From Pseudomonas fluorescens (GTDB lineage: Bacteria; Pseudomonadota; Gammaproteobacteria; Pseudomonadales; Pseudomonadaceae), in NCBI RefSeq assembly GCF_000730425.1, contig NZ_CP008896.1:4092001-4156000 (forward strand): a DNA stretch of 64,000 bases. The letters run 5' to 3'. Of the stretch, positions 54,648 through 62,043 are shown one piece after another. A model generated the notes under the pieces. The model had not been told where the DNA came from, did no database searches, and saw nothing but the letters and a program-made list of their open reading frames with translations. Position 1 is the first letter of the stretch, and each line of letters starts with the position of its first letter. A program made the translations under genes and the position numbers.

Positions 54648-55568
54648 ATGAGCCTGCATGAAACCTTTGGCCAGCCACTGCTGACCTTTCCCGATGCCGA
54701 AAAAAGCCCCTTGAGCATCCGCGCCAAGGCACTGGTGTTTGTCGACCCCCGTTCCCGGCAACTGCGCGAAGACCTCGAAAGCCTGGCCCCGCGTGCCTTG
54801 CCCGTATTGATCCGCGGTGAAACCGGCAGCGGCAAGGAATTGCTGGCGCGCCATATCCATCGCGGCAGTGACCGCAGCGGCCTGTTTGTGTCGGTCAACT
54901 GCGGCGCGATCAGCCCCACCTACGCCGACGCGGAATTGTTCGGCTACGCCGCCGGCAGCCACAGCGGCGCGGCCAGCAGCCGGGCGGGCTGGTTCGGCTC
55001 GGCCAACGGTGGCACGTTGTACCTTGATGAGATCGGTGACTTGCCGTTGCCGATCCAGATCAAGCTGCTCGCCGCCCTGGAAAACCATGAAGTCACCCGT
55101 GTCGGCGCCCATCAGCCGAGCCCGGTGGACGTGCGGCTGGTCGCCGCCACCAGCATCGACCTGGCCCAGGCCGTGGCCGTGGGTAAATTCCATGAGCGCC
55201 TGCTCCATTACCTCAACGAAGGCCAACTGGAACTGCCGGCCCTGCGCGAGCGCGTGGGGGACATCCTGGCTTTGGCCGAGTACTTCCTGGGGATCTACAG
55301 CCAGCGCCTGGACTTGCCGGTACCGTTGATCAGCGAGGATGCGCAGCGGGTGCTGGAGCAGCACAGCTGGCCGGGCAACACCCGCGAGCTGGAGAACGTG
55401 ATCCACTTTGCGCTGCTGGTCAGCAGTGGCGATGAGATCTTGCCGGAGCACTTGAACCTGCCGGTGGCGGGCTCGGCGGTGGAGCAGGTGCAGCGGATTG
55501 TGGCCGGTGCCAACGCCGCTGAACGGCAGGCCTTGAAGCACTACCTCAGCCAACACCCGGACTTGTAG
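54648..55568 (+). CDS. Sigma-54 enhancer-binding protein, SfnR-like, ending before the HTH domain
   Basis: The ATG at 54648 (GGGAG upstream) gives 306 aa. It is an AAA+ domain with Walker A RGETGSGKE (56-64), Walker B LYLDEIGD (124-131), ELPALRERVGDI and WPGNTRELENVI (241-252). The sigma-54 contact loop, normally GAFTGA, reads GSHSGA (103-108), a variant I associate with SfnR-type regulators of sulfone and organosulfur use. No receiver or sensor domain precedes the AAA+ part. The chain stops at SQHPDL, where the Fis-type HTH should begin, and the stop TAG is part of a REP (TGTAGGAG). It probably lost its DNA-binding domain. Confidence 0.85.
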   Translation: MSLHETFGQPLLTFPDAEKSPLSIRAKALVFVDPRSRQLREDLESLAPRALPVLIRGETGSGKELLARHIHRGSDRSGLFVSVNCGAISPTYADAELFGYAAGSHSGAASSRAGWFGSANGGTLYLDEIGDLPLPIQIKLLAALENHEVTRVGAHQPSPVDVRLVAATSIDLAQAVAVGKFHERLLHYLNEGQLELPALRERVGDILALAEYFLGIYSQRLDLPVPLISEDAQRVLEQHSWPGNTRELENVIHFALLVSSGDEILPEHLNLPVAGSAVEQVQRIVAGANAAERQALKHYLSQHPDL

Positions 55569-55651
55569 GAGCCCGGCTTGCCGGCGGTGGGGCCTTGTGG
55601 TTTGTCGCAAGGTTCTGGGGGCGCTATCGCCGGCAAGCCGGCTCCTGCATG
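55564..55651. repeat. REP pair overlapping the 3' end of the SfnR-like gene
   Basis: TGTAGGAGCCCGGCTTGCCG and, inverted, CGGCAAGCCGGCTCCTGCA bound the unit. The first one supplies the stop codon of the upstream gene. Confidence 0.88.
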
Positions 55652-55800
55652 AGCAAAATGGAATATCAAAGTGAATAAAAGGTATTGTTCGGGAATAAAA
55701 AATATCGGTATTGTCACGTTCACGCCGCGATAGCAAATCGATGGCAATCCCATAAGAAGTGGCCGTCACTGACGCCCGGATTTTCGATTAAGGACACTGC

Positions 55801-56583
55801 ATGAAAAAGGTTCTGTTGTTCACCGCATTGGCGGCTGCCCTGACTGCCGGTATCGCTCAAGCCAACGAAAAACTGGTGGTTGCGGCCACTCCGGTGCCCC
55901 ACGCCGAGATCCTTGAGCTGATCAAGCCGACCCTGGCCAAAGAGGGTGTGGACCTGGAAATCAAGGTGTTCACCGACTACGTGCAGCCGAACGTGCAAGT
56001 GGCCGAGAAGCGTCTGGATGCCAACTACTTCCAGACCCTGCCGTACCTGGAAAACTTCAACAAGGGTAAAGGCACCAACCTGGTCACCGTGGTTGGCGTG
56101 CACGTTGAACCGTTTGGCGGCTACTCGAAAAAGATCAAGAAAATCGAAGACCTCAAAGATGGCGCCACCGTTGCCATCCCCAACGAAGGCTCCAACAGCG
56201 GCCGCGCCCTGTTGCTGTTGCAGAAGGCCGGTGTGATCACTCTCAAAGACCCGACCAATGCCCTGGCCACGCCAAAAGACATCGCCAGCAACCCGAAGAA
56301 CCTGAAGTTCAAGGAACTGGAATCGGCCCTGCTGCCACGGGTCCTGGACCAGGTTGACCTGGATCTGATCAACACCAACTACGCCCTGGAAGCCGGCCTG
56401 AACCCGGCCAAGGATGCGCTGATCATTGAGTCGTCCGACTCGCCCTATGTGAACTTCCTGGTGGCCCGTCCAGACAACAAGGACAGCGACGCCATCCAGA
56501 AACTGTCCAAGGCCCTGACCAGCCCTGAAGTCAAAGCCTTCATCGAGAAGAAGTACAACGGCGCGGTCGTGCCGGCGTTCTGA
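55801..56583 (+). CDS. NlpA/MetQ-family substrate-binding protein
   Basis: This 260-aa protein of the MetQ type starts MKKVLLFTALAAALTAGIAQANE, a type I signal peptide with AQA cleavage and no lipobox Cys, unlike typical MetQ lipoproteins. The mature part EKLVVAATPVPHAEILELIKPTLAKEGVDLEIKVFTDYVQPNVQVAEKRLDANYFQTLPYLENFN is diagnostic of the family, as are VAIPNEGSNSGRALLLLQKAG and INTNYALEAGLNP. It binds methionine or a related sulfur compound. No metN or metI gene is next to it, so it must use a transporter encoded elsewhere or have another partner. Confidence 0.9.
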   Translation: MKKVLLFTALAAALTAGIAQANEKLVVAATPVPHAEILELIKPTLAKEGVDLEIKVFTDYVQPNVQVAEKRLDANYFQTLPYLENFNKGKGTNLVTVVGVHVEPFGGYSKKIKKIEDLKDGATVAIPNEGSNSGRALLLLQKAGVITLKDPTNALATPKDIASNPKNLKFKELESALLPRVLDQVDLDLINTNYALEAGLNPAKDALIIESSDSPYVNFLVARPDNKDSDAIQKLSKALTSPEVKAFIEKKYNGAVVPAF

Positions 56584-56621
56584 TTGCCCAAACCCCCTTC
56601 AAGGTTTGAACGCCGAACATC

Positions 56622-56712
56622 ATGTGGGAGCGGGCTTGCTCGCGAATGCGGTGGTGCAGTCACTGTCTGTGTTGACTGAACCACCGCATTCGCGAGCAAG
56701 CCCGCTCCCACA
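56622..56712. repeat. REPIN
   Basis: Inverted REP pair with GCGGGCTTGCTCGCGAATGC and its complement, arms about 35 bp. Confidence 0.9.
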
Positions 56713-56723
56713 TTGGGTGGGTG

Positions 56724-56816
56724 TCATGCCTGTTCATCCCGGCTGTTGATCGCCCGGCGCAACGCCACCAGCCATTTCACCAACTCCTGCGGATCAATCG
56801 GTTTGGTTTCGCTCAT
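56724..56816 (-). CDS. 30-aa small protein candidate
   Basis: On the minus strand the ATG at 56816 has GAGGGA about 8 bp upstream and opens 30 codons. The sequence starts MSETKPIDPQELVKWL, followed by VALRRAINSRDEQA, an amphipathic helix rich in charge. The context is antisense to nothing, between a REPIN and the ABC transporter operon. The clear ribosome-binding site and normal codon use support translation. Family not recognised. Confidence 0.5.
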   Translation of the reverse strand: MSETKPIDPQELVKWLVALRRAINSRDEQA

Positions 56817-57098
56817 CTGCCATTCCCTCGCTGGTTAAATGGCCCTCAGTCTGGCCACGCGCTGTCCATTCCTATCGTTCAGCGCTGAAAAAAAGACCCT
56901 TCCTACGCGCCCAAGAACAATAGCTGTCACCCGCCAACCCGGCGAATCCACCGGTTAGCTTTTTGGGTGATATCAATATGCTATTTCGGTATTTAAATTT
57001 TGGTTTTTATACCTTTAAAGTCAGCGCTTCCCGGCGTTACCCACGTCGGGCCGGACTGTGTTTACGCCGCATTACCCCTGCGGCGCCCAGGACTTGAA

Positions 57099-57764
57099 AT
57101 GACCTTCGACTACGCGTTTATCCTCAGCACCCTGCCTGCGTTTCTCAAGGCCGTGGGGGTGACCCTGCAAGTGGGCTTGATCGCCATCGCCACCTCGCTG
57201 CTGGTGGCGCTGATCAACTCAGCCTTGCTGGTGTTCCGCACGCCCTACCTGTCGCGCCTGGTGGCGTTGTATGTGGAGTTGGCGCGTAACACACCGCTGC
57301 TGATCCAGTTGTTCTTCGTGTACTTCGCCTTGCCGGCCCTGGGTTTCAATATCTCCGGGTTCTGGGCGGCGATTATCACCATGACCTTCCTTGGCGGCGC
57401 CTACCTCACCGAAGTGCTGCGCGCGGGTGTGGAAGCGGTGCCACTGGCGCAGATCGAGTCGGGCAAGTCTATCGGCCTGTCCGACTGGCAACTGCTGCGC
57501 CACGTGATCCTGCCCCAGGCCGGGATTCTCAGCCTGCCGGCGCTGTTCGCCAATTTCATTTTCCTGCTCAAGGAAACCACGGTGGTCTCGGCGGTGGCGG
57601 TGCCAGAGATTCTCTACACCACCAAAAGCTACATCGCCCTGTACTACAAGACTTACGAGATGCTCGCCGTACTCACGCTGATCTGCGTGCTGTTGTTCTT
57701 GCCGCTGTCGCTGCTGCTCAGCCGCCTGGAAAGGAGGCTCCAGCATGGCCAGTTCGGGTCTTGA
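57099..57764 (+). CDS. Polar amino-acid (probably cystine) ABC transporter permease 1
   Basis: From the ATG at 57099 (AGGA upstream) this is 221 aa; the frame is open 33 codons higher but codon use there is poor. It has four to five helices and the HisMQ-type motif ELARNTPLLIQLFFVYFALPALG, with the EAA loop EAVPLAQIESGKSIGLSDWQLLRHVILPQA. It pairs with the next permease gene, which it overlaps by 20 bp. The position in a sulfur cluster suggests cystine or a sulfur amino acid as substrate. Confidence 0.9.
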   Translation: MTFDYAFILSTLPAFLKAVGVTLQVGLIAIATSLLVALINSALLVFRTPYLSRLVALYVELARNTPLLIQLFFVYFALPALGFNISGFWAAIITMTFLGGAYLTEVLRAGVEAVPLAQIESGKSIGLSDWQLLRHVILPQAGILSLPALFANFIFLLKETTVVSAVAVPEILYTTKSYIALYYKTYEMLAVLTLICVLLFLPLSLLLSRLERRLQHGQFGS

Positions 57765-58404
57765 GTTGCTGTGGGTGTCGTTGCCGCAACTGGGCAAGGG
57801 CGCTGCGCAAACCTTGTCGATTTCGTTTTTGAGCATCGCCTTCAGCACCCTTGGCGGGGTGGCGTATGGGGTGCTACGCACGTTGAATGTGCGTGCGATC
57901 AACCTGCTGCTGCGCATTTACCTGGAGTTGTTCCGCGCGATCCCGGTGCTGGTGTGGCTGTATCTGCTGTTCTTTGGCTTGCCGATTTTCACCGGCCTGA
58001 GCATCCCCAGTTTCTGGTGTGCGGTGCTGGTGCTGTCGCTGTGGGGCGCCAGTGAAGTGGGCGAAGTGGTGCGCGGCGCGTTGCATTCGCTGCCACGTGG
58101 GCAGCGGGAGGCGGGGCTGTCGATCGGTTTGTCGGCGCCGCAACTCTACGGCTATGTGCTGTTGCCCCAGGCGCTCAAACGCATGACGCCGCCGACCATC
58201 AACGTCTACACGCGGATCATCAAGACCAGCTCCCTGGCGGTGCTGATCGGCGTGGTGGATGTGATCAAGGTCGGCCAGCAAATCATCGAGCGCACCTATG
58301 AGTCGGTATTGATCTACGGCGCGCTGTTCCTGTTTTTCTTCTTTATCTGCTACCCGTTGTCGGCCGCCTCCAAGGTGCTGGAACGGCGCTGGGCCCAAGC
58401 ATGA
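57745..58404 (+). CDS. Polar amino-acid (probably cystine) ABC transporter permease 2
   Basis: This 219-aa HisMQ-family permease has motif RIYLELFRAIPVLVWLYLLFFGLP and EAA loop SLPRGQREAGLSIGLSAPQLYGYVLLPQAL. It overlaps permease 1 by 20 bp and the ATPase gene by 4 bp. The two different permeases should form the heterodimeric channel. Confidence 0.9.
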   Translation: MASSGLELLWVSLPQLGKGAAQTLSISFLSIAFSTLGGVAYGVLRTLNVRAINLLLRIYLELFRAIPVLVWLYLLFFGLPIFTGLSIPSFWCAVLVLSLWGASEVGEVVRGALHSLPRGQREAGLSIGLSAPQLYGYVLLPQALKRMTPPTINVYTRIIKTSSLAVLIGVVDVIKVGQQIIERTYESVLIYGALFLFFFFICYPLSAASKVLERRWAQA

Positions 58405-59177
58405 GCGCACTGATCGAGTTCCAGGGTTTCAATAAATTCTTCGGCGAACAGCAGGTGCTCAAGGGCATCGACCTGAGTGTGCAAAGCGGCGAAGTGGTGG
58501 TGATCCTCGGTCCCAGCGGCTGTGGCAAAAGCACCTTGTTGCGTTGCCTGAACGGCCTGGAAGTGGCCCACGGCGGTAGCTTGCGGTTTGCCGGCAAAGA
58601 GCTTTTGGGTAAACACACCGACTGGCGCCAGGTACGCCAGGACGTGGGCATGGTGTTCCAGAGTTATCACCTGTTCCCCCATATGAGCGTGCTCGACAAC
58701 CTCCTGCTGGGCCCGCTGAAAGTGCAAAAACGCGAGCCCCGCGAAGCCCGCGAGCAGGCGGAAAAACTGCTGGAACGGGTGGGGCTCGCCGACAAGCGCG
58801 ATGCGTTCCCGCGCCAGCTCTCGGGCGGCCAGCAGCAACGCATCGCCATCGTCCGCTCGCTGTGCATGAACCCTCAGGTCATGTTGTTTGATGAGGTCAC
58901 CGCCGCTCTGGACCCGGAAATGGTCAAGGAAGTGCTGGAGGTGATCCAGGACCTGGCCCGCGATGGCATGACCCTGCTGATCGTTACCCACGAAATGGCC
59001 TTCGCCCGCGCCGTCGCCGACCGCGTGGTGTTTATGGAGGCCGGCCGCATCCTCGAACACAACACCCCCGAGGCCTTCTTTACGAACCCGCAGACCGCAC
59101 GCGCGCAGCAGTTCCTCGAGAAATTCTCGTTTGTTTCAACACTGTCCAAGAAAACCAAGGAACTGGAGCTGTCATGA
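58401..59177 (+). CDS. Polar amino-acid ABC transporter ATPase
   Basis: This 258-aa GlnQ/TcyC-type ATPase has Walker [21 protein letters not shown]-loop GMVFQSYHLFPHM, signature LSGGQQQRIAIVRSL, Walker B VMLFDEVTAALDPEMV and H-loop VTHEMAFARAVAD. DEVTAALDPEMV is normal for amino-acid transporters (usually DEPTSALDPE), with Val in place of Pro. It overlaps both neighbours by 4 bp. Confidence 0.92.
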   Translation: MSALIEFQGFNKFFGEQQVLKGIDLSVQSGEVVVILGPSGCGKSTLLRCLNGLEVAHGGSLRFAGKELLGKHTDWRQVRQDVGMVFQSYHLFPHMSVLDNLLLGPLKVQKREPREAREQAEKLLERVGLADKRDAFPRQLSGGQQQRIAIVRSLCMNPQVMLFDEVTAALDPEMVKEVLEVIQDLARDGMTLLIVTHEMAFARAVADRVVFMEAGRILEHNTPEAFFTNPQTARAQQFLEKFSFVSTLSKKTKELELS

Positions 59178-60040
59178 AAACTGCCAAGTTGTTACTGCCG
59201 CTGCTCGGCCTCGCCTTACTGGCCGGCTGCAACAAAACCGAAGAAGCGGCCAAACCCGCCGCTGCCGCGCCGGCGGCGGTGAGTTATATCGACAAGATCA
59301 AGGCCCGCGACAAGCTGATCGTCGGCGTGTTTACCGACAAGCCGCCGTTTGGCTTTGTCGATGAAGCCGGGCGCTACGTGGGCTTCGATACCGATATCGG
59401 CCGCCAGTTTGCCAAGGACCTGCTGGGCGATGAAAACAAGGTCGAGTTCGTGGCCGTGGAACCGGCCAGCCGCATCCCGTTCCTGCAAAGCGACAAGGTC
59501 GACCTGATCCTCGCCAACATGACCGTGACCCCCGAGCGCAAGGAAGCGGTGGAATTCACCAACCCCAACCTGAAAGTCGCGGTCCAGGCCCTGGTGCCGA
59601 ACGACAGCACGGTGAAAAGCCTCGACGACCTGGCGACCCGCACCACCATCGTCACCACCGGCACCACGGCCGATATCTGGCTGACCAAGAACCACCCGGA
59701 CTGGAAACTGCTCAAGTTCGAGAAAAACTCCGAGTCGCTGCAAGCCCTGTCGGCTGGGCGTGGCGATGCCTATGCCCAGGACAACCTGGTGCTGTTCAGC
59801 TGGGCCAAACAGAACCCGGGCTACCGCGTGCTGGAAGAGACGCTGGGCGATGAAGCGCCGATTGCACCGGCGGTGAAGAAGGGCAATATCGAACTGCGCG
59901 ACTGGGTGAATGCCGAGTTGGCGAAGTTGGGTGAAGAGAAGTTCTTGCTCAAGCTGTATGACCAGTACGTGCGTAAAGAGCTGAGCGATGACACCAAGCC
60001 TGAGAGTGTGATTGTTGAAGGGGGTAAGTGGCAGGGTTGA
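59174..60040 (+). CDS. Polar amino-acid (probably cystine) binding lipoprotein
   Basis: This 288-aa protein has a lipoprotein signal with lipobox LLAGC (Cys at residue 19), then a low-complexity linker (EEAAKPAAAAPAA). The family-3 binding domain follows: LIVGVFTDKPPFGFVDEAGRYVGFDTDIGRQFAKDL, SRIPFLQSDKVDLILANMTVTPERKEAVEFT. It completes the operon of two permeases, ATPase and binding protein. The specific amino acid is not certain from sequence; cystine is inferred from the sulfur context. Confidence 0.9.
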   Translation: MKTAKLLLPLLGLALLAGCNKTEEAAKPAAAAPAAVSYIDKIKARDKLIVGVFTDKPPFGFVDEAGRYVGFDTDIGRQFAKDLLGDENKVEFVAVEPASRIPFLQSDKVDLILANMTVTPERKEAVEFTNPNLKVAVQALVPNDSTVKSLDDLATRTTIVTTGTTADIWLTKNHPDWKLLKFEKNSESLQALSAGRGDAYAQDNLVLFSWAKQNPGYRVLEETLGDEAPIAPAVKKGNIELRDWVNAELAKLGEEKFLLKLYDQYVRKELSDDTKPESVIVEGGKWQG

Positions 60041-60146
60041 AGTCGCTATTGCAGGCAAGTTGAAGGCTTCACTCGGCACCTTGTGCAATGAGGGCCGGGT
60101 GAGGCACCGTCAGAGTTACCAATAGTTAATCAGAAAGTATGGCTTC

Positions 60147-60259
60147 TAGGTGACAGTGGCTTGGATACAGACTGTGGGCGATACCGGCAACGCCTATCAG
60201 CAGTGGCGCCCCTAGAAAAAAATCGCAAACCAGAGAGGCCAACTATCGATAATGGTCAT
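60147..60259 (-). pseudogene. Frameshifted, truncated immunity-gene remnant (I4)
   Basis: On the minus strand from the ATG at 60259 the first 15 codons match the immunity gene at 61654-62043 (MTIIDSWPLWFAIFF). A homopolymer that is 8 A long in the intact gene is 7 here, so a TAG stop follows at once. Homology to the intact gene continues out of frame to about 60147 and then stops. It is preceded by the same 130-bp spacer found before the immunity gene I2. The rest of 60041-60394 shows no other gene. Confidence 0.8.
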
Positions 60260-60394
60260 GGTTATGTAGTCTTGGTGATTGTTTTGTCCGTGTATTTTCC
60301 TCCCGGATCATCGATGAGTTATATTCATCCATATCCCGGTCCCTATTAAGGCATGCTGTGCATACATAACAACTCAATGGAGGTCACATCCGAA

Positions 60395-60787
60395 TTACCT
60401 GTATTTCAATAAAAAGGCTACAGCTATCAACCAGACGAGTGGAATGCTCATCATCGTTAAGTTGACGATCAAATACCATTTCAAGTGAGGAGGGAAATTT
60501 TTGAGATCGAGTGGGTCTAGTTCTCCAGTCCTGATAGAGGGTTTGGGCCAAACGATCATTCCGGTGATTTTTGATATTTCCAGGATCGACCAAATAAAAC
60601 CGCGCCTCCCCAAGCTCGGCCCCCAAATATAAATGTAGTGGCTGTTTTTCAATGCCTCCTTTATAGCGTCCAGATGACGGCGGCTTAGGTACAGGCTGTG
60701 GGCGATAGCGGCAACTCCGATCAGGCCCGGCGCACCACTTAGCATCCAAAAAGCCAGCCAGGACGTCCAGAAACCCTCTGTTATCAT
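60395..60787 (-). CDS. Membrane immunity protein I3 (partner of the orphan effector tip)
   Basis: This 130-aa protein has an N-terminal helix (WLAFWMLSGAPGLIGVAAIAHSLYL) and a C-terminal helix (YLIVNLTMMSIPLVWLIAVAFLL). Between them is a conserved soluble loop with KEALKNSHYIYIWGPSLGRRGFIWSILEISKITGMIVWP. It is nearly identical to I1 (61654-62043) after about residue 24, but differs in its N-terminus. The start overlaps the end of the orphan effector tip by ATGA. It should protect against the tip encoded just upstream. Confidence 0.75.
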   Translation of the reverse strand: MITEGFWTSWLAFWMLSGAPGLIGVAAIAHSLYLSRRHLDAIKEALKNSHYIYIWGPSLGRRGFIWSILEISKITGMIVWPKPSIRTGELDPLDLKNFPPHLKWYLIVNLTMMSIPLVWLIAVAFLLKYR

Positions 60788-61078
60788 GGCAACGTTCTCT
60801 CATACATAATTTCTCGGCCTATTTCGCCACCCATAGCACCGAGAGCCGTACCTGCCCATGTGCCAACTCCCACTATCGCGGCGACACACACAACACCCCC
60901 GATACCTCCTGTAGATACGCCAATCGCCATGCAGATCGGACCGTTCACCGAACGAGCTGACACACCACCCACAGCACCAACCATCGTAGACCCTGCAAAT
61001 TTCCCCCCCTCAACAAACTTAACCCTCTCACAAGCTTCCACAGTCCCCCCATTACACACCTCCTGAATAGCCAGAACT
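60784..61078 (-). pseudogene. Orphan T6SS effector C-terminal tip (no PAAR domain)
   Basis: From 61078 the minus strand is nearly identical to the 3' end of the full effector (62040-62330): LAIQEVCNGGTVEACERVKFVEGGKFAGSTMVG and so on, through VCVAAIVGVGTWA. The last 20 or so residues differ (GTALGAMGGEIGREIMYERTLP). A possible GTG start (61059) exists, but there is no PAAR or middle domain, so it is unlikely to be secreted by itself. Upstream sequence (61085-61110) resembles the leader of the full effector gene at 63775-63800. It looks like a second effector copy with its 5' part deleted, kept as a recombination reservoir. Confidence 0.75.
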
Positions 61079-61132
61079 TACTAAATATGCAGCGTATATA
61101 CGGCAGTTAAATTTTGGAGTTGGCCCGAATTA

Positions 61133-61519
61133 TTAATATTTCACTAGCGCGACTGAAACTATTCCCCAGATTAAAGAAATGCTCATAATCGTCAGGTTGG
61201 CGATCAAATGTCGTTTCAAGTGAGGTGGGAAGTTTTTAAGATCGACTGGATCTAGTTCACCAATCATGATGGCGGATCTGGGCCACACAATCATTCCGCT
61301 GATTTTTGATATTTCAAAAAGCGACCAAATCAAACCCCGATTCCCCAGGCTCGGCCCCCAAATGTAAATATATCGACTGTTCTTCAAGGCCTCCTTTATT
61401 GCGCCCAGATGACGATGGCTCAGGTACAGGCTGTATGCCGCCCCTACATATGCAAGCAGGATTGGGGCCGCTAGAGCAAAAATCGCAACCCAGGGAGACC
61501 AGGTATCGATATTGGTCAT
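61133..61519 (-). CDS. Membrane immunity protein I2 (paralogue)
   Basis: This 128-aa protein of the same family as I1 and I3 has two hydrophobic helices near its ends (VAIFALAAPILLAYVGAAYSLYL, LIANLTIMSISLIWGIVSVALV) and the conserved loop KEALKNSRYIYIWGPSLGNRGLIWSLFEISKISGMIVWP. It is more divergent than I1 is from I3. It has no toxin gene directly upstream; a 130-bp spacer separates it from I1. It probably protects against a toxin variant not encoded here. Confidence 0.72.
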   Translation of the reverse strand: MTNIDTWSPWVAIFALAAPILLAYVGAAYSLYLSHRHLGAIKEALKNSRYIYIWGPSLGNRGLIWSLFEISKISGMIVWPRSAIMIGELDPVDLKNFPPHLKRHLIANLTIMSISLIWGIVSVALVKY

Positions 61520-61653
61520 GGTTATGTAGTCTTGGTAATTGTTTTGCTCATGTATTTCCCTCTCGGCTCATCGATAACTATATTCATCCATATGTCAGTC
61601 CCTATTAAGGCATGCTGTGCATACATAACAACTCAATTGAGGCTACATTCGAA

Positions 61654-62043
61654 TTACCTGAATTTTAATAAAAAGGCTATAGCTATCATCCAGGCGAGTG
61701 GAATGTTTATCATCGTTAAGTTGGCGATCAAACACCATTTCAAGTGAGGAGGGAAATTTTTGAGATCGAGTGGGTCTAGTTCCCCAATCCTGATAAAGGG
61801 CTTGGGCCAAACGATCATTCCGGTGATTTTTGATATTTCCAGGATCGACCAAATAAAACCACGCCTCCCCAAGCTCGGACCCCAAATATAAATGTAGTGG
61901 CTGTTCTTCAGGGCCTCTTTTATTGCGTTCAGGTGACGGTGGCTTAGATACAGACTGTGGGCGATGCCGGCAACGCCTATCAGCAGTGGCGCCCCTAGAA
62001 AAAAAATCGCAAACCAGAGAGGCCAACTATCGATAATGGTCAT
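61654..62043 (-). CDS. Membrane immunity protein I1 (partner of the PAAR effector)
   Basis: This 129-aa protein is encoded immediately after the PAAR effector, with a 4-bp overlap. It has N-terminal helix WFAIFFLGAPLLIGVAGIAHSLYL and C-terminal helix LTMINIPLAWMIAIAFLL, with the family loop ALKNSHYIYIWGPSLGRRGFIWS between. The coupling with an effector of membrane-active type makes it the likely cognate immunity protein, acting in the inner membrane. The gene contains an 8-base T/A homopolymer early in the frame, the site of the frameshift in its remnant copy at 60147-60259. Confidence 0.78.
   Translation of the reverse strand: MTIIDSWPLWFAIFFLGAPLLIGVAGIAHSLYLSHRHLNAIKEALKNSHYIYIWGPSLGRRGFIWSILEISKITGMIVWPKPFIRIGELDPLDLKNFPPHLKWCLIANLTMINIPLAWMIAIAFLLKFR

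Noticed and set aside
57000..57098. Upstream start for permease 1 at 57000
   Set aside because: The extra 33 residues have no membrane-permease character; the ATG at 57099 fits family length and has a ribosome-binding site.
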